From the NCBI GenBank assembly GCA_023212695.1, contig JALCCG010000416.1, forward strand, positions 3,493 through 13,623: a stretch of 10,131 nt of DNA, in the 5' to 3' direction. The translations under genes were made by a program, and so were the position numbers. Below, piece by piece: positions 1 through 7,375 of this stretch. The notes under the pieces were generated by a model. It was not told the origin of the DNA. It made no database searches and saw nothing but the letters and a program-made list of their open reading frames with translations. Numbering within the stretch: position 1 is the stretch's first letter; every line of letters begins with the position of its first letter. Origin of the DNA: Sporisorium sorghi. Taxonomy: Eukaryota > Basidiomycota > Ustilaginomycetes > Ustilaginales > Ustilaginaceae.

Positions 1-92
1 CCCGCTTCGCCGTAGGCTGGTTTTGGCGCGTCGGGCAACGGAATATCCTCTGCGACTGAATAGTGGGGTGTAAAGTCGTGTAGGTGTGGCAG

Positions 93-108
93 CCCCCCCC
101 CCCCCCCC
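93..108. repeat. C16 homopolymer tract
   Basis: There are sixteen consecutive C residues on the plus strand, about 200 bases upstream of the permease TATA box. Such runs are length-unstable and error-prone in sequencing, so the exact length is uncertain. It lies in otherwise ordinary intergenic sequence (1-310), where I see no credible gene. A short open frame across the tract encodes only low-complexity Pro/Arg/Cys-type sequence. Confidence 0.9.
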
Positions 109-310
109 TTGTAATTCACCGATCTCGAGTGACTGCTTTGCCACGTTGTTTCTGGTGTGTGTGTGTGGGCTTACCTGTTGTCTGGTCGCTTTTGACTCAT
201 GGGCGACGCTCGAGTACGCTGTGCAGTGCGTGGGGACGGCGGAACAAAGGCGTACATGAGCCATGTGGCGCTGTCAAAACGCAATGAAGCATGTGGGGGT
301 GGGCGAGAGG

Positions 311-317
311 TATAAGA
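311..317 (+). promoter_or_regulatory. TATA box of the permease gene
   Basis: The sequence TATAAGA occurs about 120 bases before the chosen ATG at 432. That spacing fits a fungal TATA promoter with a leader of roughly 80-90 bases. The open frame continues upstream to an ATG at 291, but that codon lies before this TATA box, which argues for initiation at 432. No clustered GATA-factor sites are evident nearby, so nitrogen control cannot be claimed from the sequence. Confidence 0.55.
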
Positions 318-431
318 AAGTGGGCTGGCATCGTTCGTCAGTCCAAACCTTGTCTTCCCACCATCACCGGCATCATTCACAGTCGTATACGAGGAGAGGC
401 TCTTCCACTCCTCTCCAACCTGCTTCCAACC

Positions 432-2117
432 ATGGGCCTCTTCCAACGCCGTCCCAAGATGATGCTCAGCAAACCCCGCTTCCAACTGCGACTCTCGCAA
501 GAAACCGCCCTCGACAACCACGACCTCCGTCCCGTACCCCCTGCCAAACGCACATGGCGCGCCATCGACTGGGTCTCGTACTGGATCTCGGATCAGTTCG
601 CGCCCGCCACCTGGCAGCTCGGCGCCTCGATGGCCGCCACCGGCGTCACCGCACGCGCCGCCATCCCCTGCGTCTTCTTCGGCTTCCTCTGCGTCGGCTT
701 TATCATGTGGGCTGCCGGCGTCATCGGCGCCACCTACCACGTCGCCTTCCCCGTCATCAACCGCGCACCGTGGGGCGTGTACGGCTCGCTCTTCCCCGTA
801 GCTGCCCGGGCGTTTTTGGCGCTCATGTGGCTGAGCATCTTGACGGTCACGGGTGGAAACTTGACCGAGCAGCTGCTCATTGCGCTCTCGCCGAGGTTCA
901 GGGATATGCCGAACCACCTGCCGGAGTCGGCGAATATCACGTCGAGGGGGCTGTTGTGCTTTTTTGTGTACTGGATCGTGCAGACTCCCGTGACGATGAT
1001 TCCCGTGGCGAGGCTGAAGTACTTCTTCAGGGCAAAGGCGGTGATCTGCCCGCCGGCGTTTGTGGCCATCGGTACTTGGGCGCTTGTCAAGACGCACGGT
1101 GGCGGACCGTTGGTAAGAGGGCCAGTGACGGCAGGTGCGTGGCCTATCATCGTCGCCCTCAACGCAGCGACGACGATCTACTGCACGGTTGCCGTCAACA
1201 TTGCCGACTTTACGCGCTTCTCCAGGTCGGCCAAGGGCACGTGGCAGCAGGTGCTGCTGCTGCCCATCACGGGCACTATTCCGTGTGCGTGTGGGTTCTT
1301 CGCCGCCGATGCTGCGCTGGTGCTGTATGGCGAGGCGGCGTGGGATCCGGCCAAGCTGATCGCGCTGTGGGGCAGTCGGCCGGCGACGTTCTTTGGTGCG
1401 CTCGTGTTTCTCATAGCCACGGTCGGGGTGAATATTTCGGCTAATGCGATCTCGTTTGCGACGGATGCCATGTCGGTGTTCCCTGCCTACGTCGACATCC
1501 GTCGCGGGTGTGCGGTTGCGGCGGTGCTGGCGGTGGCGATCACGCCGTGGAACCTGGTCAACTCGGCGCAGGGGTTTTTGAACTTCCTCGGCGCGTACGG
1601 CTGCTGGCTCGGGCCCATCTCCGGTATCTGCCTCGTCGACTACTACCTGCTTCGCAAACAGAAGCTCGACGTGCGCCAGCTCTACGTCCAGCCCAACGGC
1701 ATCTACAGCTACGTCCACGGCGTCAACCCTCGGGCGTACATTGCGTTTATGATCGCCTTTGTGCCCAATCTGCCCGGGTTCATCAACGCCATCAATCCCA
1801 AAGTCAAGGTCAACGTGCCTATTTATCACTTCAATTGGTACTTTGGCATCGCCGTTGGTGCGGTGGTGTACGGCGTGCTGTGCAAGTACATCTGGCCGTT
1901 GCCGCAGGAGTCGTTGGTCGAGGAGGCCGTGTATCCGGACGAGGCGTACTTTTGGCACGACGACGAAAGCGCCTCGACGAGCAGTGTCGAGAAGGACGTG
2001 GATCCGGAGAAGGGGGCCGGCAGTGGGAGTGCAGCGAAGGGGACAGCCACTCCTGGAGGCGGGTCGCTCGACGGCATGGAGATCGATACTGTGCTCAACA
2101 AGACCGATCACAAGTAG
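432..2117 (+). CDS. NCS1 family permease, Fur type (uracil/allantoin/uridine-like transporter)
   Basis: This is a plasma-membrane symporter of the nucleobase-cation-symport-1 family, Fur (Fur4/Dal4) branch. It is 561 aa, the usual length, with no intron. Family landmarks appear in order: an N-terminal D-L-R-P-V-P then RTW (residues 31-42), YWISDQFAP (50-58) leading into TM1, GATYHVAFPV near 99-108, GSLFPV (118-123), GGN in TM3 (141-143), GTWAL (214-218) in TM6, AVNIADFTRF (254-263), VGVNISANAIS (331-341) with the TM8 asparagine, the YVDIRRG loop (353-359), and a C-terminal half ending near residue 490. The tail from about 491 to 561 is acidic and Ser/Gly-rich, a typical cytosolic tail of these carriers. 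The ATG at 432 has A at -3 and G at +4 and lies downstream of the TATA box. The residue equivalent to the TM3 tryptophan of the family is Val139, so the substrate may be atypical. Family assignment is firm; the substrate is not known. Confidence 0.93.
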   Translation: MGLFQRRPKMMLSKPRFQLRLSQETALDNHDLRPVPPAKRTWRAIDWVSYWISDQFAPATWQLGASMAATGVTARAAIPCVFFGFLCVGFIMWAAGVIGATYHVAFPVINRAPWGVYGSLFPVAARAFLALMWLSILTVTGGNLTEQLLIALSPRFRDMPNHLPESANITSRGLLCFFVYWIVQTPVTMIPVARLKYFFRAKAVICPPAFVAIGTWALVKTHGGGPLVRGPVTAGAWPIIVALNAATTIYCTVAVNIADFTRFSRSAKGTWQQVLLLPITGTIPCACGFFAADAALVLYGEAAWDPAKLIALWGSRPATFFGALVFLIATVGVNISANAISFATDAMSVFPAYVDIRRGCAVAAVLAVAITPWNLVNSAQGFLNFLGAYGCWLGPISGICLVDYYLLRKQKLDVRQLYVQPNGIYSYVHGVNPRAYIAFMIAFVPNLPGFINAINPKVKVNVPIYHFNWYFGIAVGAVVYGVLCKYIWPLPQESLVEEAVYPDEAYFWHDDESASTSSVEKDVDPEKGAGSGSAAKGTATPGGGSLDGMEIDTVLNKTDHK

Positions 2118-2385
2118 GCCTTCTCTCGCGGTGCTTCGCCACAAGCTCATGTTATGATTCTCACGACTGTTGACGCAAGGTTTGCACAGGTCAATTCTAG
2201 GTTAGAGTGTTCAAAATTCATTCACGCATTGTTGGCATTCTCTTGAGTAGAGTGTGAGAGAGATTGAGGTGTAAGCTAAAGAGGCGAGTGCCAGCGTGAG
2301 GTGCGCTCGATTCAATGGATCGCAGCCAGCAAAGGTGGCAAGGGTCTGCATCATCTCCTCGTCGGGTCAGCGCCAGAGTGCGCGT
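2118..2385. other. Convergent intergenic gap
   Basis: This 268-bp stretch separates the 3' end of the permease gene (plus strand) from the 3' end of the unrecognised gene (minus strand). It should contain both 3' untranslated regions. I see no canonical AATAAA signal, RNA gene or repeat in it. Confidence 0.5.
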
Positions 2386-3865
2386 TCACGCTGTTGGAGT
2401 CCAGCGATTCTGGCCGGACAGATTCGCGTAAGGGTCAAAGTACGCCGCTTCGAGGATTCGCTTGAGCGTGCCCACGAGGACTGACGATTGGGCCTGACCG
2501 GACTGGCGATCAGCTATGGCCCTCAGCACACTGTCGAGGCGCTCTTGCCGAGTGAAGACGTAGCGGAAACCCGGCTCAGGTCGAATGAGGTCGTCGATTG
2601 TTGTGCGCAATTCGTTGTCGGCCATCCACGACAAAGCAGCAGCAACATCGAAAGAGTCGTGACTCGAGTTGACGCGATGCGGAAGCTGTGTGGGGGCCGG
2701 ATGGGCTGCAAGCGTCGGGACCGACTCAGCGTCCGTTTGTTCAGAGCTGGCCTGCGAAGGTGGCGAGACCGGAATGTATTCCTTGCTGATTTTCTTGCAG
2801 AGGCGGAGGAAGACATGGTGGCCCGTGAGGCCGATCTCGGCGTTGCAAGCCGCCAGTAGGGCAAAGATCTCCGGATAGGTGATGACGCACGATCCCATGT
2901 TGTTTGGAAGGTCAAGGTTGAGACAGTCATCAATGATGTAGTAGTAGACGACATCGCCATCCCGATCGCCGGCACTCCAGTCGATCTCGAGGACAACGGA
3001 GACCCAGCCGCTTGTCAGAATGCCCCAAGTCTGACCTTTCTTGACCATGTACTCCCATTCCTTCGCCACGCACTCCAGAATGTATCTGCCAGTTGGAAGG
3101 AAGATGCTTCCCGCGGATTGGGCTTGGCAGTCGCGCTCAAAGGCCTCGCGAAGGAAGATGCAACCGTCGTGCGCGCGGCGCAAAAAGATGAGGGTCCATG
3201 AAAGTGGCCGTAAAGGAATCCATGGTCGCATGGACAGGCTCCTCCGAAAAGTCGTCTCGACGTTTGACCTCGATGGACAGGAAGGATCGCGTGTCAGCAG
3301 TGAGGTGTTCGGTGGCAACCATCTCAATATCTGGGCTCGTTTGTTGCTTCCACAAGTCGAGGTGATCTTCGCGCTCACTGAGGGAAGGCAGGTTGCGTGC
3401 GGCCTGGTCGAAGACGTCTGGTTGCAGCGCGCTCTCCACCACCTCAGTCAGGTCGCCGAGGTCCACACGGGCCGCAGGGACGGTCGGGTCATCGATGCGC
3501 TGCTCGCGGGTGATCCCCGTGATCGCTCGGAAGTCACGATGGCGGTGCAAAGCGCGCGCAAGACTGGTGGCGAAAGTCGGTGGATAGAATTCGTTAGGCC
3601 ACTCGTGCTCGATGAGGCCCGTCGTGGCGGTCAGGATGAGGCAAGCTGGCTCCACGCCGTGCAACTGAACGATGAAGGCAGTCAGGCGATCATTACCCAA
3701 GCTGAGATCAACTTTGCGTTCTTCCGGCTTGAAGTTAGGCAGGGCAGCCTTGATGTAGTGCACCTCGTGAAGGTGGCTTTGATTGGACTTGAGCTTTATG
3801 TGGAGTATTGCTCTGCTGTTACCCCAGTTAGTCCCTGATGATGTTGGCTTCACAATATGTTTCAT
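2386..3865 (-). CDS. Unrecognised gene with one reading-frame break (possible pseudogene)
   Basis: Two overlapping minus-strand open frames form one gene-like unit. The first runs from the ATG at 3865 to 3137, and the second continues to a stop at 2386. The joint is placed near the five-T tract (3182-3186 on the plus strand). Upstream of it the first frame is protein-like (...FMDPHL), and downstream the second is (LRRAHDGCIFLREAFERD). One surplus base accounts for the shift: the span is 1,480 bases, one more than 493 codons. I see no intron with good splice sites and the right phase. An in-frame TGA lies seven codons before the ATG, so the coding region begins here or its 5' end was lost. No family is recognised. 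Residues 178-201 contain PD...(20 residues)...IEVK, which resembles a PD-(D/E)XK nuclease core, and a later GILTSG segment is also reminiscent of nuclease-like fungal proteins; this is tentative. The part before the C-terminal region is Ser/Pro/Thr-rich. The gene sits directly beside the transposon island. Confidence 0.6.
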
Positions 3866-4166
3866 CCACCAGCCTGGTTTTCACTGTCTGATCAAGTTTT
3901 CAATATGAACACATAGAAAACTGTGCTTAGTGTGATATGATCCCTGATATACATCCAACCCAGGTACAGCCTTTCAAAATTGTATGGCAAAAGCATCCTG
4001 TGCATGTTGTGTAGCCAGAGGGTGATAACCATGCATGTTAAAAACTCAAATTTCTTGGCCCAAATTTTGACTCATTTTTATCTTTGGAATTGTGTCATTA
4101 TGAGAGGTTTGTTGGATATGGATCAGGCACTCATCTCGTACTCAAGTGCATCACTCTACGAAGCCC

Positions 4167-4186
4167 AACACTCAGTGGTGAGTGTC
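4167..4186. repeat. Palindrome copy 1 (degenerate)
   Basis: AACACTCAGTGGTGAGTGTC matches the AACACTCAGCGCTGAGTGTT family with changes at the centre and one end. Seven of nine base pairs of the 18-base core (4168-4185) are retained. Confidence 0.75.
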
Positions 4187-4297
4187 GGAACCAATCGGAA
4201 GATCTCAAGATGCAATGTTCAGTCCTCAGAGAAATTCTCGCAAATTTTCCCACTCCGAATAATGCGAAGCCATGATCTTATTGGCTCAGGTACAAAT

Positions 4298-4323
4298 CTC
4301 AACACTCAGCGCTGAGTGTTGAG
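4298..4323. repeat. Palindrome copy 2 (perfect, 26 bp)
   Basis: This is a perfect 26-base palindrome centred on AGCGCT. Its inner 20 bases (4301-4320) are AACACTCAGCGCTGAGTGTT, and symmetry extends three bases further on each side (CTC/GAG). It is the longest and best copy of the cluster. Confidence 0.9.
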
Positions 4324-4487
4324 CACCCTTGAATGGCTACGAACACTTGGTGATGGGAACCGACACCCCGATGGACCAATAGCAGACCTCCCAGGGAAAC
4401 CTTCACACCTTTAGCACTCGGACCTGAGAGAGCTGAGCCAATTAGAGAACTCACGGACGGCATCACAAACACCCTCAAAGGAGAGCG

Positions 4488-4505
4488 ACACTCAGCACTG
4501 AGTGT
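4488..4505. repeat. Palindrome copy 3 (one central mismatch)
   Basis: ACACTCAGCACTGAGTGT keeps eight of nine pairs. The central GC pair seen in copies 2 and 4 has become CA. It is followed 3' by AGTCATAT, as is copy 4 at a similar distance, which hints that these copies share flanking sequence. Confidence 0.85.
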
Positions 4506-4667
4506 TGAAACTCGACAGTCATATCTGAAGCTTCCAACCACTATGCTACAATCATATTATCCCATCGTGACTGACACCCCAACATCACAGTCTGGATCAT
4601 TCACACATGGGACTCCAGAACAACGTGGCACTCTCCCAAGATCACAGGAACCACAGCACTGAGTCTA

Positions 4668-4687
4668 AACACTCAGCGCTGAGTGTT
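4668..4687. repeat. Palindrome copy 4 (perfect, 20 bp)
   Basis: AACACTCAGCGCTGAGTGTT is a perfect 20-base palindrome identical to the inner part of copy 2. A half site, AGCACTGAGT, lies just upstream at about 4655-4664. Copy 4 is about 90 bases outside the left end of the transposon. Confidence 0.9.
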
Positions 4688-4777
4688 GTAAGTCATATTT
4701 GTGTATTGAATAACTGATGCCAACTTCTGTACACAAGTCGATGACTTAGCTTTATTTTCTAACAAGGTTTGACTGTA

Positions 4778-4817
4778 ACGTGTATCACATAGATGTGGAA
4801 TTCACATAGGTGTGGAA
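4778..4817 (+). repeat. Left terminal inverted repeat of the transposon
   Basis: This 40-base repeat begins ACGTGTATCACATAG immediately after a TA. It pairs with 6785-6824 with mismatches only at its 3rd and 12th positions. It contains a shorter inner similarity, ATAGATGTGGAA then ATAGGTGTGGAA, spaced 19 bases apart, which could be two transposase-binding half sites (inference). Confidence 0.92.
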
Positions 4818-4823
4818 CTGACT

Positions 4824-4895
4824 GGCTCTGAGGGCTGTTGGATTTTTGCATTTTTGGATGGCCCTCAGGGCCGGTGGATTTTTGCAATTTTGGAA
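4824..4895. repeat. Subterminal tandem duplication, 2 x 36 bp
   Basis: Two adjacent 36-base units (4824-4859 and 4860-4895) agree at 30 of 36 positions. Each contains TGGATTTTTGCA followed by TTTTGGA. The second unit opens with the short inverted repeat GGCCCT-C-AGGGCC. They lie just inside the left end, where subterminal transposase-binding repeats are common in DNA transposons. Confidence 0.8.
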
Positions 4896-5015
4896 TTTTC
4901 AGGCAGCAGCTCCACTATATTTCTCTGACATGGAGAAATTTTCCTCAACAGGCAAGTCCCCTTCCTCCTGTCCCGTCAACATCACATCTGAAACAATTTA
5001 TTCAACACTAGACTG

Positions 5016-6628
5016 CTACATGAATGGTGGCATGGGTGGCATGAGGGGTCCAGCAGGCTGTGAAGAAGGACCAGGCAGGCTATATTGGACTGAGTTGGAG
5101 CTGGGGAAAGATGGGAACAGATAGTCGTAACCTGGGAATGGCGGAGGCAGTGGCAGAGTCCATGTGCCTGCAGGAACTCTGCTTGCTTCAGGTTGCAGCT
5201 CTAGTTCTGGTGCCAGTGCTGGTGCCAGTGGGTTAGGAGCCAGCGCTGTGCTCTTTGTCTTCCTGCGGCTGCTGCTGCTGCGCTTCTCCGCTGCCTTTTG
5301 TGCTTGCTGTTCTCGCTCTGCTAGCAAGCATGGCAGATCACTCTGATGGAGTACTCGTGCTTTGGACAGCTGATTCCGATCACCTTGCTGGGCCTTGTGC
5401 TTGTTTGCATGTGCTGCCGTCAATTCCTGAATGCGTGCTTGATCAAGGACGTGCTGATTGGAGAGTTGTTCCACATACTTTCCAAACTTGTGAGTCCATG
5501 CTCGCAGCTGACGTTGAGTGTATGAGATGGTGGCTTCCATCTGCTCCTGATGCTGCACAAAAGACTGGAAGAACTGCATCATTATCTGCTTTGCCTCTGC
5601 AGGTGTTGAAGGTGTTGGTGTATCTTTGGGAAGTGGCTGAGTTGGAGGTGGCGTCAAGTCCCGCTGGAAAGTTGGCATGCAGTGCAAAACTGTCTCGCGG
5701 CAGATCTCTGAATCGATGCCAATGTCTTTGAAAGCCTTTGCGGCTGCTCTACTGGTGATAACATACCTTGCCTTGATGTACATCCCTAAGAACTTGCTCT
5801 TGCTGATCGTCAAGTTTGCACCCACATACTTGTTGACTTCCATCATGAATGCATGTTGTAGCGGTCCAAAGATTGAGACGTCCAGGGGTTGGAGGAGATG
5901 TGTAGCGTGCGGCGGTAGGCACAGGCACACAATCCGAGAGTCCCAGGCTTGCTGAATGAAGTCTGAAGTGATGTGTGACCCACTTGTTGCAAAGACCCAT
6001 CCTTTAGTGGCAGTATGATTGCGATACCAACTTTGCTGATGAGTCTTGCCACGATAGATGACCATTGGTGGTGGAGGTGTCCCGCGTGCCCCAATGCACT
6101 CAACCACAGTGATCGTCTCTCTGTTGCCAGGTTGAGATCTGAAGCGACGATTGTTGCCATTTTCCTTGGGCACAATGATGTTGCAGGCTTGACTTTGGCC
6201 AAGGAGGAAGCCAGTCTCATCCATGCTGGGTGCCAGTGGGTGAAAGCTGCGACCCAGTTTGTGCCAAGCGTAGCGTTGTTGTTGCTGGTGTGTTGATGTA
6301 GAAGCTGCTGCACTAAGTTCTTGAGTGCCTGCGGTGTGACAGGGAAGCCAAAGTCTGCCTGCCTGCAGATATGCTGCACTAAAACATCCTCAGCTGCTGG
6401 TGGGAGAGCCTGAAGGTCTTTGAAAGCCTTGGTGCGGCTCTTTCTGCCATTCTTGCGGTTGTAGAGGGTCTTGTATGGGATCTGATGTTGCAGGGCAGCA
6501 GCCTTGAGGTTTTTGAAGCGGCCTTGACTGAAAGCGACCAGAGCGGCTTGGATTCTTTCTTCCTGCTGATCATGCTCTAGCCTCAGCTGCATCCTAGCAA
6601 CCTTCTTGCGGGGAGAGATGTTGACCAT
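5016..6628 (-). pseudogene. pogo-like transposase, disrupted by two internal deletions
   Basis: The N-terminal frame starts at the ATG at 6628. It encodes a psq-type helix-turn-helix (residues about 24-64, including LKAAALQHQIPYKTLYNR) and a CENP-B-type DNA-binding half (about 76-134, ending NWVAAFTHWHP). Two bases later the frame changes, and the DDE nuclease begins directly at MDETGF (ATG at 6224). In intact relatives some 55-65 residues separate these motifs, so a block is missing and the frame is broken. In the nuclease part the first catalytic Asp (MDETGF) and the third (LLQPLD, residue 115 of that frame) are present. The segment between KGWVFATS and GSHITSDF (junction near 5982) lacks about 30-40 residues, including the LxxDGHGSH aspartate. 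The C-terminal part has a Gln-rich coiled-coil-like stretch (about 215-275), a basic patch KRSSSSRRKTK and a Pro-rich tail ending at 5016. It is almost certainly inactive as a nuclease, though the DNA-binding half could still be made. Confidence 0.9.
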
Positions 6629-6737
6629 TGTGGACTGAGGGTGATTGGAAGTGATGGAAGTGGATGATGATGACGTGTGGCAGAGATGAATTGGTGTTCA
6701 AGATTTGACTGCTGTGCTGCCTCAAAATTTGTGAGTG

Positions 6738-6782
6738 GAGGGGGACTTGCCTGTTTTGGCCCAAATTTCGCAAGTCCCCCTC
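6738..6782. repeat. Subterminal hairpin inside the right transposon end
   Basis: GAGGGGGACTTGC (6738-6750) and its exact reverse complement (6770-6782) form a 13-bp stem with a 19-base loop just inside the right terminal repeat. The GCAAGTCCCC part recurs in direct orientation near the left end at 4952-4961, so it is shared between both ends of the element. Confidence 0.85.
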
Positions 6783-6784
6783 AA

Positions 6785-6824
6785 TTCCACACCTATGTGA
6801 ATTCCACATCTACGTGATACATGT
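6785..6824 (-). repeat. Right terminal inverted repeat of the transposon
   Basis: This is the 40-base reverse complement of 4778-4817 with two mismatches. It ends ...GATACATGT and is followed by TA at 6825-6826. Confidence 0.92.
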
Positions 6825-7375
6825 TATAGCTCTTCGCAGAGTGGAAACAGCGTGTCAGTCGACGCTTGCAGCCAAGTGGCCTTTCTGCTGCGCAGATTGA
6901 GCCAGAGCCGATGACCGTGTGCAAATGAGAAGCAGCGGAGAAAGCCTTGTTGCTGCGCAGCAACCGCGTCTGTAAGCCTCTTTATAAAGTGGGCGCGGAA
7001 GATGCTCAAAGGTTTGGCTAAGCCCACAAAGAGATGCATCCTTTTGTAAAGTCACACACCAACGATGCTTCTGAAATGGTCACAGAGACAATTGAAGCTT
7101 CCATTGAATGGGAACGAGTCCACGAGGAATCTATGCTACAGTAGTTTCAAGAAGCGCAAAAGAAGAGAAGAGGACACCGTAACAAGGGAGAAGAGCAGAA
7201 CATCAGTGGGCAGGCGGGGAGGGATCTGGGGCAAAAACAAGTCCGTATGATGTCGAACCAGCCGCACATCTTTGATGACCGAGTCTTCCCGACCAGATCG
7301 CCATCGTCCCTGAGAGTCGAAAAGCAGAAGAGGTTCCGATAAAAGAAAAGCGAGAAGAGCTCGACGAACAAAAGC
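6825..7375. other. Gene-free region downstream of the glucanase gene
   Basis: GC content returns to the host level right after the transposon. The first part holds a 16-bp perfect palindrome, GTTGCTGCGCAGCAAC (6949-6964), a second copy of its TGCTGCGCAG core at 6886-6895, and CTTTATAAAG-type sequence near 6980. The part from about 7140 to 7375 is purine-rich on the plus strand and is probably the 3' untranslated region of the minus-strand glucanase gene. Only open frames of about 60-75 codons occur here, and none looks like a known protein. Confidence 0.5.

Larger units (their letters stand above)
3866..4777. other. AT-richer gene-free island with palindromes
   Basis: About 900 bases between the unrecognised gene and the transposon are visibly more AT-rich than the host genes. 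The short open frames present have no protein-like composition, and one on the minus strand starts and ends inside the palindromes. The stretch holds four related palindromes (listed separately). It also holds a 13-base string, TTGGCCCAAATTT at 4055-4067, that recurs inside the right end of the transposon at 6756-6768. It may be a remnant of an older mobile element, but no ends could be defined. Confidence 0.5.
4778..6824 (-). mobile_element. pogo-like DNA transposon (Tc1/mariner superfamily), defective
   Basis: This is a 2,047-bp element bounded by 40-bp terminal inverted repeats that match at 38 of 40 positions. On each side it is flanked by TA (4776-4777 and 6825-6826), the target duplication expected of the Tc1/mariner superfamily. 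It carries one transposase gene on the minus strand, with about 195 bases between the right end and its ATG and about 200 bases between its stop and the left repeat. The transposase shows the pogo architecture of a psq-type HTH, a CENP-B-type HTH and a DDE_1 nuclease, but two segments are deleted. The ends are well preserved, so the copy may still be mobilisable in trans. It is more AT-rich than the adjoining host genes. Confidence 0.9.

Noticed and set aside
291..431. N-terminal extension of the permease to the ATG at 291
   Set aside because: It lies upstream of and across the TATA box, and the family's N-terminus matches a start at 432.
171..2150. A 659-codon minus-strand open frame covering the whole permease gene
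   Set aside because: Its product is Arg/His/Asp-rich with no domain signal. It mirrors the GC-rich codon use of the clearly recognisable permease, whose sense-strand family match is strong over its full length.
3145..3378. An intron joining the two frames of the unrecognised gene
   Set aside because: The best donor (GTGAGC at 3378) with plausible acceptors gives lengths of the wrong phase or would remove protein-like sequence. Other donors are weak.
3041..3838. A 265-codon plus-strand open frame opposite the unrecognised gene
   Set aside because: Both strands are open here because of GC-rich codons. The minus-strand translation has the more natural protein composition and continues through the frame break, while the plus-strand one has no recognisable motif.
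3980..4541. Small open frames in the palindrome island (about 60-110 codons)
   Set aside because: They have no domain signal, and one begins and ends within palindromes. Such lengths are expected by chance.
4298..4687. CRISPR array or tRNA/rRNA spacer reading of the repeated palindromes
   Set aside because: Copies are few, unevenly spaced and diverged. The genome is fungal, and no RNA gene structure is visible.
7065..7250. A 61-codon plus-strand frame downstream of a TATAAA-like sequence
   Set aside because: The product is Lys/Arg-rich from a purine-rich tract that is better explained as the 3' region of the glucanase gene. Nothing else supports it.
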